64,000 nt of DNA from JAJAZB01 sp964244295 (GCA_964244295.1 CAXTIG010000004.1:146259-210258); one strand, 5' to 3'; numbered from the stretch's first letter, positions 54,901 to 62,682 are shown. Numbers and translations: made by a program. The notes: generated by a model not told the origin, from the sequence alone.

Positions 54901-57025
54901 TGAAGAACAGGAAGCCCGTCCCGGTGAAACCCGCCGGGGGCGTGTAGGTGGCCGTGACCGTGCTGCCGCTGGTGGAGATGTTACTAAATGTCCCGCCCGC
55001 CGTGCCATCGTTGAAACTGCCGCCGGTTGCCGAACCACCGAAGGTGGCGCTCACGGTGGTGCTGCTGCCCTGACAAATCGTTGCTGCCCCCAGCACGGGG
55101 GTGCTGGCCGTGGCCGTGGCGTTAACCGTCAATTTGACCTTTGAATCGACCGGCTCACACGGGTAGTCCGGGTAGTAGGATTGGGCCGTAATGGTCACCT
55201 CACCGGCAAAATCGGAGCGGGGGGTGTAGGTGGCCGACAGGGTTTTGTTCGTGGTGGTCTGGTTGGTAAAGCTCCCGCCCGCGTTGTCGTAGAAATAACC
55301 ACCGCTGACCCCGCCGCCGAAGGTCACGCTCACGGTGGTACTGCCACCCTGGCAGATCGTCGTAGCCCCCAGCGTGGGCGTGGTGATTGTCGCTGGCTGA
55401 TTCACCGTCAGCGTGTTCGTCGAGGTCGCTGCCGCGCAGCCCGCGCTGCCGTCGGGGTCGTTGGTGGTGAAGGTGATCGTCACCGATCCCGTGAACCCGA
55501 CGGGGGGCGTGTAGGTGGCCGAGACGGTTTTGTTGCTGGTCGAAATGGCACTGAACGTCCCGCCCGCCGTGCCATCGCTGAAACTGCCACTGCTGGCCCC
55601 GCCGCCAAAGGTGGCGCTGACCATCGCATTGCTGCCCTGGCAAATCCTGGGTCCTCCGCTGATTTGTCCGCTGATGTACACGGAACCGGCCGTGGCCGTT
55701 TCCCTGACCGTCAGCCTGGCCGTCGAGGTGGCCGGCGGGCAGGGGCCGGAGGGACCGGTGTTCAAGGGGTCGTCGTCGGTGGTGAAGGTAATGGTGACCG
55801 TTCCGGAAGCGAAGGGATCGGGCGTATACACGGCCGAGACGGTTTTACCGTTCGTCTCCTGGTTGGTGAAGTTCCCCTGCGCCCCGCCGTCGTCGAAGCG
55901 GCCGAAGGTACCCCCCCCGCCAAAGGTGGCGCTCACGGTGGTGCCCTTGTTCTGGCAAATCAAGGTATCCCCCAGCGTGATGGCACTGGCCGTGGACGGG
56001 GCGGAAACGGCCAGGGGGTTGTAGTACGAGGAACTTCCCGATACGCACACGCCCGCGCCGTTGGGCACGGGGGTGAGGTACGTGAAGGACACCTGGCCCG
56101 TAAAATTGGGGGCCGGGGTGTAGGTGGCCGACACATCACTGTAATAATCCGAGATGTCGCTGAAGGTCCCCCCCTTCCCACCGTCGCCGAAGGTTCCACC
56201 GCCGTTGTTGTTGTTACTGCTGTAAAAAGTGAACTCGACGCGGGTGCTTCCGCCCTGACAAATCGCGGAGTTATCGAGCGAGAAATAGTTGGCCTGAACC
56301 GAGGGCTTCACCACCAGGCGGGCCACCGCGCTTAACGCACTACATTGAATACTAGGTTCAAAGGCGATGAAGGTAATGGCGAGCGTATCCACCGTCGAGG
56401 AGCTGCTGGAAGACGTGAAGGTAGCCGTGACGGTGTTGCCGCTCGTGACGTAGTTGGTGAAGGAGCCGCCGTAACCAAAGGGGGAGCCGATCAGGTTATA
56501 GCTAAAATACCCCTGGGTGGCCGAGCCGCCGAAGGTGGCGCTCACGGTGGTGCTGCCGCCCTGGCAAATCGTACTGGCTCCCAGCACCGGGGTGCTGGCC
56601 GTCATCGCCGCGTTGACGGTCAGCACGAACGCATCACTCCACAGCACGCTGCTATCCGGCTTTGTCACCTGGCAGTAGTACGAACCGGCATCGCTGAGTT
56701 GGAGGGGGTACAGGCTGAGCGAAGAGAAGGTCTTCCCACTGACCGGCTCGGCGGTCGTCGGCTGGTTGCGGTACCACTGGTAGGTAAACGGTCCGGTGCC
56801 CGTTACGTTGACGTAGGTGCTCACCCCGCTTCCCACGCAGGAATTTGCGCTGGCCGGGGAAGGCACCAGACCCACCGACGTGAGCGAGGTTCCCTTTTTG
56901 ACCGGAAGCACCCTGCCGGTACGGGGCAGGCCGGTTCCGGCCCAGGCCACGCCCGCCAGCAGCCAGGCACTCAGCAACAGGCCCGCCACCCGACGGGCCA
57001 AACGAATTGGTAGTAGGTTTTTCAT
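51989..57025 (-). CDS. Giant T9SS protein with eleven Ig-like repeats (1678 aa), cassette D cargo
   Basis: Signal peptide MKNLLPIRLARRVAGLLLSA ... GVAWAG. An Ig/PKD-like unit (YQWYRNQPTTAEPVSGKTFS) is followed by about eleven ~88-residue repeats (ICQGGSTTVSATFGGSAT ... VSATYTP, ITFTTNDPDG), more divergent N-terminally and nearly identical C-terminally. Then an Ig_7-like unit (SYCQNIPASTPGTPAGGSYV) and three to four ~95-residue Ig-like domains. The C-terminal domain differs from all others (LVVLPNPVRGGEIRCRVSGP ... GVYVLQASQGQTRLTTRVLV), a distinct type A sorting domain. It starts 51 bp after small gene D and is in its operon. Confidence 0.88.
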   Translation of the reverse strand: MKNLLPIRLARRVAGLLLSAWLLAGVAWAGTGLPRTGRVLPVKKGTSLTSVGLVPSPASANSCVGSGVSTYVNVTGTGPFTYQWYRNQPTTAEPVSGKTFSSLSLYPLQLSDAGSYYCQVTKPDSSVLWSDAFVLTVNAAMTASTPVLGASTICQGGSTTVSATFGGSATQGYFSYNLIGSPFGYGGSFTNYVTSGNTVTATFTSSSSSSTVDTLAITFIAFEPSIQCSALSAVARLVVKPSVQANYFSLDNSAICQGGSTRVEFTFYSSNNNNGGGTFGDGGKGGTFSDISDYYSDVSATYTPAPNFTGQVSFTYLTPVPNGAGVCVSGSSSYYNPLAVSAPSTASAITLGDTLICQNKGTTVSATFGGGGTFGRFDDGGAQGNFTNQETNGKTVSAVYTPDPFASGTVTITFTTDDDPLNTGPSGPCPPATSTARLTVRETATAGSVYISGQISGGPRICQGSNAMVSATFGGGASSGSFSDGTAGGTFSAISTSNKTVSATYTPPVGFTGSVTITFTTNDPDGSAGCAAATSTNTLTVNQPATITTPTLGATTICQGGSTTVSVTFGGGVSGGYFYDNAGGSFTNQTTTNKTLSATYTPRSDFAGEVTITAQSYYPDYPCEPVDSKVKLTVNATATASTPVLGAATICQGSSTTVSATFGGSATGGSFNDGTAGGTFSNISTSGSTVTATYTPPAGFTGTGFLFFTTTGPCAAASSNVGLTVNQAATITGLALGSSVVCKGIAFVTVSAKFSSGYREGFNDGGAGGRFDNYIYFPNSNATQASYFPKSDFVGTITFTATSTDPDGSGPCPAVTSTIDLLVKDAPTASTPTLGTTTICQGSSTSVSATFGGTASSGTFTDGTAGGTFTNISTTNKTVSATYTPAATYSGTTTITFTTNDPDGSGGCAAATSTVSLTVNPAATATTPTLGAATICQNSNTSVSASFGGSASSGSFSDGSVGGSFSVTTTSGVVSGTYSPPASYSGPVTITFTTNDPDGSGPCVAATSTVSLTVNPLATATTPTLGASTICQGNNVNVSASFGGGASSGSFSDGAVGGTFNVTTTNGVVSGTYSPPATYAGPVTITFSTNDPDGSGPCVAATSTAPSLTVNPAATASTPTLGASGICQGNSTSVSATFGGSASSASFSDGAVGGTFSVTTASGVVSGTYTPPASYFGPVTITFTTNDPDGSGPCAATTSTVGLTVNALPIVSLSALAASYCQNIPASTPGTPAGGSYVIDGGSPVASFNPASLTAGMHSVVYTFVTTAGCNASATKSVEIIPLLYTQQPTMTGAPLCAGRTISLSFNANECLKAGNSFTAYLSDAAGSFAAPVSLGSVTPGGNNTLTIPAGTLTGSGYRIHIASVNAPSLTSNVTDAFSVTGLAANFNSTATVSQVPACAGATIKVSFTQQNAPACSFPLGNAFSAELSDASGSFASPLNLGSVSPGLNNVTVPPGTPPGSGYRVRIAATTAGSAAYSMASAAFSVNGPSFSSTPTVSGDNKCAGEAVRLSFGTGCAFPVGNSFTAELSNATGSFASPVNVGTVTPGGLNNVVIPPNIVAGTGYKLRIVSSNPAAMSAVSGSFKVKACGNSREIAQEPALVVLPNPVRGGEIRCRVSGPENPQFSLTTITGRNLGLSVKTDGSGEWVLTPQHALTVGVYVLQASQGQTRLTTRVLVIE

Positions 57026-57076
57026 GGAAATCAGAAAAAGGTGAAAAAGTTAAGAGGGAAAGAGGAAACGAGGCAA

Positions 57077-57238
57077 TCAAGGCGGCAAGGCCGCATCGAG
57101 GCTGCGGATTTTGTAGTCAAAATACCACCACAGCCCCCAGGCCAGCAGCAGGAAACCCAGTACCAGGGCCAGGCCCCACAGCCTTCGGTTGGGCGGCGGC
57201 GAGGAAGACGGATTGGACAGGGGCGAGGTAGCGTTCAT
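57077..57238 (-). CDS. Small single-pass membrane protein D (53 aa)
   Basis: This 53-residue paralog is MNATSPLSNPSSSPPPNRRL, transmembrane helix (WGLALVLGFLLLAWGLWW), then YFDYKIRSLDAALPP. It is in the order regulator D, small gene D, giant cargo, all on the minus strand. The 51-bp gap to the cargo implies one transcript. Conserved residues in all three paralogs are the N/K-R before the helix, LLLAWGxWWYFDYK, and the final LPP, suggesting a specific contact rather than a simple membrane anchor. Confidence 0.78.
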   Translation of the reverse strand: MNATSPLSNPSSSPPPNRRLWGLALVLGFLLLAWGLWWYFDYKIRSLDAALPP

Positions 57239-57258
57239 GATCGGGTGCGGGGTTTTTG

Positions 57259-57325
57259 GTAGCCGAAAGGTGCGGCTTCCCCCGCCCCGGATGAAATTTG
57301 GAGCGTGGACAAAACTAGGACAATA
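57259..57325 (-). promoter_or_regulatory. Conserved cassette promoter element, copy D
   Basis: TTGTCC half-sites lie 11 bp apart (+ strand GGAC at 57307 and 57318), 44 bp from the CCTTTCGG box (CCGAAAGG at 57263), 25 bp before small gene D. Confidence 0.7.
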
Positions 57326-57461
57326 AAGAAAATGGGTACTTAGGGATTGGGTAATGGGGGAATTGGGGATTGAGTAAGTAGGAATTAGACAACTGGGCAA
57401 TTTACTGACTTACAATCATTTACCTGGTCACTCATTTACCCAATTACCACTTATCGCCTCC
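57326..57461. repeat. TTGGGTAATT-type low-complexity tract D
   Basis: GGGATTGGGTAATGGGGGAA and similar units face CATTTACCCAATTACC across ~60 bases between the regulator stop and element D. Confidence 0.55.
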
Positions 57462-59201
57462 CTACACCGGCTTCAGCAGGTTCAGCAGGGCTTCGTCGGC
57501 GCCTTCCGGTTCGAGTTTGCGCCGCAGGCGGTAACGCCCCTTGCGGATACTCTCGGCGGAGACGCCGAGCATCCCGGCCATCTCGGCGGTGGGAATCCCC
57601 AGCTTGGAAAGCGCCACCAGGCGCACGTCGGCGGGGGTCAGCTCGGGATGGGTGCGGCGCAGGTCTTCGAAAAAACCCGGATGCACCTGCTCGAAGACGA
57701 GCCGGAAGCGTTGCCAATCGGCATCGGTCAGGATCACGCTGTCGAGCAGGGCGGCCATGCGCTCGCTGCGGCGCTCGGTGTGGGGGTCGCTGGCCTCGAC
57801 CAATTCGGCGGTAATCCGCCCGATCAATTCGTTTTTCTCCCGAAACGAAGCCACGTACTGGTCGAGTTGCGCCTGGGCCGCCCGCAACTCCGTTTCGCTG
57901 CGGGCCTGTTCGGCCTGCGCCTGCGCCCGGCGGTGGCGCTCGGCCATCACCCGCCGGGTGTAGAGCAGCCAGGCGATGCCCGCCGCCAGCAGCAACACCA
58001 CCAGCAGCCCGTTGCGCAACAACACCTGCCGGTCTTTTTCCTGTTGCAGGAGGCGTTCGCGAGCCTGGTGCCGTTCGGCTTCCAGGGTCATTTCGGCCCG
58101 GTGTTGGAGCGTCACGTCCAACTCTTTTTGCCAGCGGTCTTTAGCCACCGCCGCCGAGTCGGCGTGCCGCAGGGCCAGGTCGGGCCGACCCGTCCGCCCG
58201 TAGTACGCCGCCAGGGTGTGATGGGTTTCGTAGAGCACCTTCGGCAATCCTTCCCGACCCGCCGCCTCGTGGGCCAGACGGGCGTAGTACCCAGCCCGCA
58301 CGGGCTGGGTAGGCAGGTAAATCAGGGCCAGGCAGGTACCAAACGGGGCCACGTTATCCCAAACCCGGAATCGGGTGGTGTAATCGAGGCCTTTTTCCAG
58401 GTAAGGAATCGCGGCCTGGCCCAGGCCCTGTCCGGCCAACGCCCGACCGATGTTGCCGTTGAAAATTCCCGTCCAGGCCTCGTTGGATAGTTCCCGCCGG
58501 TCGAGATAACCCAGCCCCCACTCGAAGTAGTAGCGGGCCGAATCATAGCGTTGCAAGTGGAGGTACGACAAGCCGATCAGGGCGGCGTTGTAAAGGTGGT
58601 CCATGCTCACCTTGCCGGAGCCGGTCGGGTGGATCGTCCGGCCCAGTTCGATGGCTTTTTCGTAGTTGAAAAAATCGTAATTGAGCCGGCCGAGGGTATA
58701 AATCGAATAGGTGCGTTCGGGAAATTCGGCCTCGCTGCGGTTCCGGATTAGCTCGAAGGCCCGCCCGTAGTGCCAAAAACCCAGGTAATAAGCCTTTTGA
58801 ATCGTGAAATAATACAGCCCCAGATTCTGGTGCCCCTTGCCCATCATCATCGTGTCGCCTTCGGCCTCGGCTCGCCGCAACTGTGCCGTGGCCCGGCTCA
58901 GAATGTGTTCGAGGCGGAACCGACTGAGCAGGTCGGCTTCCAGGAGGGCCACCTGCCAATGGAAGCGGTCGCGGTCACTGCCTTTTTCCTGGAAAAACGA
59001 CGTTAATTCCTGCCTGATCCGGAGGGCGGCGCTAGTGTCTTCCCGCAAGTGCTGGTTGTAGTACCGGGTCTTGATGACCAGGTACCGGCGGGCGGGCGAG
59101 AGCCCCAGCAGCGAGTCGGGGCCGGCCCCGCGGGGCCGGGCCACGGCGGGCGGGATAGTAAACAGGCACCCGACCAAAAAAAGAAAGACGCGCCAGGGCA
59201 T
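57462..59201 (-). CDS. TPR-transmembrane-HTH regulator D (579 aa)
   Basis: Third regulator paralog, with the shortest N-terminus (MPWRVFLFLVGCLFTIPPAV signal). TPR-like helices include LIGLSYLHLQRYDSARYYFE and NGNIGRALAGQGLGQAAIPY, the transmembrane helix is at ~397-417, then a coiled coil (AQAQAEQARSETELRAAQAQ) and the HTH (MLGVSAESIRKGRYRLRRKL). Positions 57549-57870 are identical base for base to 24495-24816 of regulator A, while the periplasmic half is much more divergent. This suggests gene conversion of the HTH part or strong selection to keep the same DNA target. Confidence 0.8.
   Translation of the reverse strand: MPWRVFLFLVGCLFTIPPAVARPRGAGPDSLLGLSPARRYLVIKTRYYNQHLREDTSAALRIRQELTSFFQEKGSDRDRFHWQVALLEADLLSRFRLEHILSRATAQLRRAEAEGDTMMMGKGHQNLGLYYFTIQKAYYLGFWHYGRAFELIRNRSEAEFPERTYSIYTLGRLNYDFFNYEKAIELGRTIHPTGSGKVSMDHLYNAALIGLSYLHLQRYDSARYYFEWGLGYLDRRELSNEAWTGIFNGNIGRALAGQGLGQAAIPYLEKGLDYTTRFRVWDNVAPFGTCLALIYLPTQPVRAGYYARLAHEAAGREGLPKVLYETHHTLAAYYGRTGRPDLALRHADSAAVAKDRWQKELDVTLQHRAEMTLEAERHQARERLLQQEKDRQVLLRNGLLVVLLLAAGIAWLLYTRRVMAERHRRAQAQAEQARSETELRAAQAQLDQYVASFREKNELIGRITAELVEASDPHTERRSERMAALLDSVILTDADWQRFRLVFEQVHPGFFEDLRRTHPELTPADVRLVALSKLGIPTAEMAGMLGVSAESIRKGRYRLRRKLEPEGADEALLNLLKPV
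57549..57870 (-). repeat. 322-bp block identical to 24495-24816
   Basis: Compared line by line, the two segments have no difference over 322 bp. Differences appear at 57548 and 57871. The block encodes the cytoplasmic part from the coiled coil through the recognition helix. Confidence 0.85.
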
Positions 59202-59351
59202 GGGTACTTGAGAGAGACAGGTAATGGGGCAAGTTTACGCAAAAGCATCGGCAAAACCCGGAGCAGGTTTGCTTCGCAGCCCTCTGGCTTAGGGTGGTTA
59301 GCCCCCTCCCAGGCGGGCGCCTTCTCCTGGAAAGGGCAGGCACGAACTAAA

Positions 59352-59389
59352 AATCCCCGCCTTGTCCTCTTCGGGACAAGGCGGGGATT
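59352..59389 (-). terminator. Terminator of the ELWxxDGT-repeat gene
   Basis: A 16-bp perfect stem (AATCCCCGCCTTGTCC, 59352-59367, with 59374-59389), 24 bases past the stop at 59413. Confidence 0.82.
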
Positions 59390-59412
59390 GCATCGTCACG
59401 GAAACCCCAGGA

Positions 59413-61746
59413 TTAGTGCAGCACTTTGATGGTTTTGGCTTCCTTTTCCCCGCTCACCCGCAGCAGGTACAAGCCAGCGGGTTGGCGGGATACGTCCCAG
59501 TCGAGCACTTCCTCGAAGGCGGCGTTGGGCAGCGTTTGTTCCCGCACCGACTGGCCCATTCCATTGAAGAGTTCCACCTTCAGGGCCTGGCCTTCGGCGC
59601 TGCTCACGTTAATTCGTAAACGTCCTTCCGGTGAAGGGTTGGGGCTGACCACCACCCGCAAACCCTGGTCTTCCGGCGCTGCTTCGCGATTGGTGCAGGC
59701 TTTGACCTTAAAGTTGGTGCTGGCTGCACTCGTCACAACTGGGTTGCTACTCACCACCCGGAGTTTGTAGGTCGTGCCCGCTGGCGTGCCCGCTGGAATG
59801 ACCACGTTGTTCAAGGCCCCCGGCGTGACCAGGCCCAGGGCAGTGCCCCCACCGGGGAAAGCCCCGCTGGCATCCGAAAGGTAGGCCGTAAACGTGTTGC
59901 CTGCAAAGAACGTACAGCGCGTGCTGAAGCTCAAGCGGACACCCTGACCGGCGCACTTGTTGTCACCCGACACGATGGGGGCAGCGGCAAACGAGGGCTG
60001 GTTGACGCTGAAAACCGCGCTCCCGTTGGAGTAGGCCTGGCCCTGATAGCCTTCGGGGGCGCTGAGCACCACCCGCACGCGGTAGCCCGACCCGGTGGGG
60101 GTCCCCTCCGGGATGGTCAGGATGTTGAGGCCGGGGTTGACACTGCCCAGAGCGACGGGCGCGGCGAACGAGCCGCTGGCATCGCTCAATTCGGCCGTGA
60201 AGGCCGAGAAGGGACAGACGCTGGTTTTGCTGGCCGTGAACGAGAGCCGGATGCTGCTCCCGGCGCAGGCAGGCGTCAGGCTCACGGTAGGCATGGAGGT
60301 GAAAGTACCCACCAGACCGGTGATTGGGAAGTCGCAAGGACCAAGCGTAACCGTGCGGTACAACTCCAGACCGGGGGAATTTTCCATTCCCGACCGGGCG
60401 GCCATAAACAGCACGTTGCCCACCGCCGTCAACTGCTGGAGGATCGAACCACCCTCCCCCGGTGACAGGTCCCTGACCAGCGCGGTGCCAGCGGCAGTGC
60501 CGTTCGATTTCCAGACTTCCTCGCCATGGGTGCCATCGTCGGCGGTGAAGTAGAGGGTGCCGCCGACGTTAACCAGATTGCCGGGTGCCGAACCGGCACC
60601 CTCACCGGGGTGGATGTTTTTGACCAGGACGGTGCCAGCCTCGGTGCCGTCCGATTTCCAGAGTTCCTGCCCGTTGGTGCCGTCGTTGGCGCTGAAGAAC
60701 AGCGTGCCGTTGACATTGACCAGGTTGCGCACTTCTGAACTGGTGAAGCCTTCGGGGTTGATGAGTTTGACGCGCTGGGTGCCCGGCCCTGTACCGTCGG
60801 ATTTCCAGAGCGCGTTCGAATGCCCGGAGGCGTCTTCAGCCACGCTGAAAAACAGCGTATTGCCCACGGCCGTCAGGCTGTGTGGATAGGAACCGACTTC
60901 GTCGCGGGCGATGTCCCTGACCCGCCCGGTGCCCGCCGCCGTCCCATCCGATTTATAGAGTTCGAAGTCGTCAAAGCCACCGCTACCGTCGGCCACGAAA
61001 AACAAGGTGCCGTTGACGTTCGTCAGGTTACCCGGATTGATGCTGCTAACCAGCACGGTGCCCGCTTCGGTGCCGTCGCTTTTCCAGAGTCCCAGGCCGT
61101 GGGTGCCGTCGTCGGCGCTGAAGAACAGCGTACCGTTGACATTGACCAGGTTACTGGGGTTGGAAGGGAAAAATACACTACCAGGCCCTGTAAACGGGTT
61201 AATGTTCTTGACCAGCACGGTACCCGCTTCGGTGCCGTCCGATTTCCAGAGTTCGCGGCCGCTAGCGCCGTCTTCGGCGCTGAAGAACAGGGTGCCGTTG
61301 ACGTTGGTCAGGTTTTGGGGGCTGGAGCCGACATACTCGCTGGGGAGGATTTTTTTGACCATCACGGTACCCGCTTCGGTGCCGTCCGATTTCCAGAGTT
61401 CGCGGCTGTTGACGCCGTCGTCGGCACTAAAGTAGAGCACGTTGCCCACCGCCGTCAGGTATTCGGGCTGTGACCATCCGCCACCGATGTTGATGTCTTT
61501 CACCAGCACGGTGCCCGCCGCCGTGCCGTCACTTTTCCAGAGTTCCACGCCGTTGATACCATCGTTGGCCGTGAAAAACAGAGTGCCGTTGACGTTGGTC
61601 AGGTTCAGAGGGTACGACCAGGAGGAGCCGTCATTGATGTCCTTGACCAGGGCGATCTGCCCCAGGGTGGTGCCCACCGTCAGTAGCCCGGCCAGCGCCA
61701 GGAGGAGTTTTAGGGAGGTAACTTTTTTCGAGGTAACTTTTTTCAT
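59413..61746 (-). CDS. T9SS surface protein with ELWxxDGT-repeat head (777 aa)
   Basis: Signal peptide MKKVTSKKVTSLKLLLALAG with a duplicated KKVTS start. Residues ~30-470 hold eight or nine repeats of ELWKSDGTEAGTVLVK, NLTNVNGTLFFSADDG (the ELWxxDGT/hyalin-like type), probably a beta-propeller. Three Ig-like domains follow (CAGSSIRLSFTASKTSVCPF, CAGQGVRLSFSTRCTFFAGN) and the sorting domain (VVVSPNPSPEGRLRINVSSA ... RVSGEKEAKTIKVLH). The downstream Ig-like module is nearly the same as in the 26439 gene (TAYLSDASGAFPGGGTALG), although the heads are unrelated. Confidence 0.9.
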   Translation of the reverse strand: MKKVTSKKVTSLKLLLALAGLLTVGTTLGQIALVKDINDGSSWSYPLNLTNVNGTLFFTANDGINGVELWKSDGTAAGTVLVKDINIGGGWSQPEYLTAVGNVLYFSADDGVNSRELWKSDGTEAGTVMVKKILPSEYVGSSPQNLTNVNGTLFFSAEDGASGRELWKSDGTEAGTVLVKNINPFTGPGSVFFPSNPSNLVNVNGTLFFSADDGTHGLGLWKSDGTEAGTVLVSSINPGNLTNVNGTLFFVADGSGGFDDFELYKSDGTAAGTGRVRDIARDEVGSYPHSLTAVGNTLFFSVAEDASGHSNALWKSDGTGPGTQRVKLINPEGFTSSEVRNLVNVNGTLFFSANDGTNGQELWKSDGTEAGTVLVKNIHPGEGAGSAPGNLVNVGGTLYFTADDGTHGEEVWKSNGTAAGTALVRDLSPGEGGSILQQLTAVGNVLFMAARSGMENSPGLELYRTVTLGPCDFPITGLVGTFTSMPTVSLTPACAGSSIRLSFTASKTSVCPFSAFTAELSDASGSFAAPVALGSVNPGLNILTIPEGTPTGSGYRVRVVLSAPEGYQGQAYSNGSAVFSVNQPSFAAAPIVSGDNKCAGQGVRLSFSTRCTFFAGNTFTAYLSDASGAFPGGGTALGLVTPGALNNVVIPAGTPAGTTYKLRVVSSNPVVTSAASTNFKVKACTNREAAPEDQGLRVVVSPNPSPEGRLRINVSSAEGQALKVELFNGMGQSVREQTLPNAAFEEVLDWDVSRQPAGLYLLRVSGEKEAKTIKVLH
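61717..61746 (-). repeat. 15-bp tandem duplication at the start codon region
   Basis: GAGGTAACTTTTTTC occurs twice in tandem (+ strand), duplicating KKVTS at the N-terminus of the ELWxxDGT protein. Confidence 0.8.
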
Positions 61747-62188
61747 GGTAAAAGAGGAAGTGAACGAAAGAGCCAGGATGGCCCGGTGAGGGTTAAAAAA
61801 TTGGGCTTGGTAAACTGGAAAGCGAAACGTCGGTGCCTACCGGCACCGATCCCGGTAGCGAGTACCCGGCAAACGGTAGCGCAGTGGGCCTCCTGCCTAA
61901 AAGGGCCAGAAGAAGCCGAAAAGGGGGAAAGGAAGAAGGGAAGTACAGTTTGGATCGATAGAGAAGTTGGGGTTAGCGCGTACGAACGGGGTGATGGGTC
62001 AGGTTGCCATAATGTATTGGCGCGCAAGACTACGTAAGGCGCTGCACTTGAGCAAACCCGACCGAATGGATTTCCAACGAAACGGGGTCAAGGGAGGCAG
62101 CAAAGGGGTGAATGCCGGATTTAAGGTGGGCAACTTCCGGTAGACCATCCGGAAAGACAGCTACCGGAACGGCGGTGGCTTAACGCAC
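61747..62188. other. Upstream region of the ELWxxDGT gene
   Basis: About 440 bp without a supported gene. It has a -7-like box TACCGTTTG (minus strand, ~61870-61879) and a 9-bp inverted repeat TTCCGGTAG (62135-62143)/CTACCGGAA (62161-62169) that could be an operator. Confidence 0.4.
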
Positions 62189-62245
62189 AAAAAAACGGGA
62201 CGAAAATCCAGGTCAACCAAGCCTGGATTTTCGTCCCGTTTTTTT
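62189..62245 (-). terminator. 24-bp perfect terminator hairpin
   Basis: Arms 62189-62212 and 62222-62245 (seven A, CGGGACG... / ...CGTCCCG, seven T) around a 9-base loop. It terminates the truncated T9SS remnant at 62259. Confidence 0.88.
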
Positions 62246-62258
62246 GTCGGCGTAGCGG

Positions 62259-62440
62259 TCAGTGCAACACCTTGATGGTTTTGCTTTCCTTCGTCCCGCT
62301 CACCCGCCGCCGTAGGTACAACCCGCCGGGGTGATTAACGATGTCCCAGCCAAGTGGGTCAGTTTCCCCCGCCCGCTCCAGGGGTTGCTGGCGCAACGGC
62401 TGGCCCGTGCCGTCGAATAATTCCACCCGCTCTTTCCCAA
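62259..62440 (-). pseudogene. T9SS sorting-domain remnant
   Basis: The minus strand reads KERVELFDGTGQPLRQQPLE then RAGETDPLGWDIVNHPGG and VSGTKESKTIKVLH before the stop. This is the last ~55 residues of a sorting domain, closest to that of the 18117 gene (GTGLPLRRQTLERAGETEVL). Upstream the frame hits a stop within a few codons and the rest of the gene is missing. An extra Arg disturbs GLYLRRRV. The terminator is intact. Confidence 0.75.
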
Positions 62441-62682
62441 CCGTTCAACCCCCCGCTTAACAATGCCTTTAGCTTCACGTAAGCGCCGAATGAGTTGACA
62501 CAAAAGAATGAAAAGAAAAAAAGGTGACTGCATTATTCCGATACCGTCGCCTTTTTTGATAGAGTATGCGATTTTGAACTTCCCGAGCTATACGACGTAG
62601 TATGAAGTCCTTATCCGGCAACTGGATCGATACATTCGCAGAGAACCTGCCAACGCATGGTCACGAAGAAGCAGGCACCTGA
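62441..62682. other. Intergenic stretch with terminator
   Basis: No gene supported. Contains the terminator at 62516-62557 for the gene at 62683. The rest is unremarkable. Confidence 0.4.
62516..62557 (-). terminator. Terminator of the 62683 gene
   Basis: AAAAAAAGGTGAC (62516-62528) pairs with GTCGCCTTTTTT (62546-62557) with one wobble; on the minus strand it is followed by a T-run. Confidence 0.7.

Noticed and set aside
62561..62680. Short plus-strand frame MKSLSGNWIDTFAENLPTHG
   Set aside because: 26 codons with no context or homology; treated as chance.
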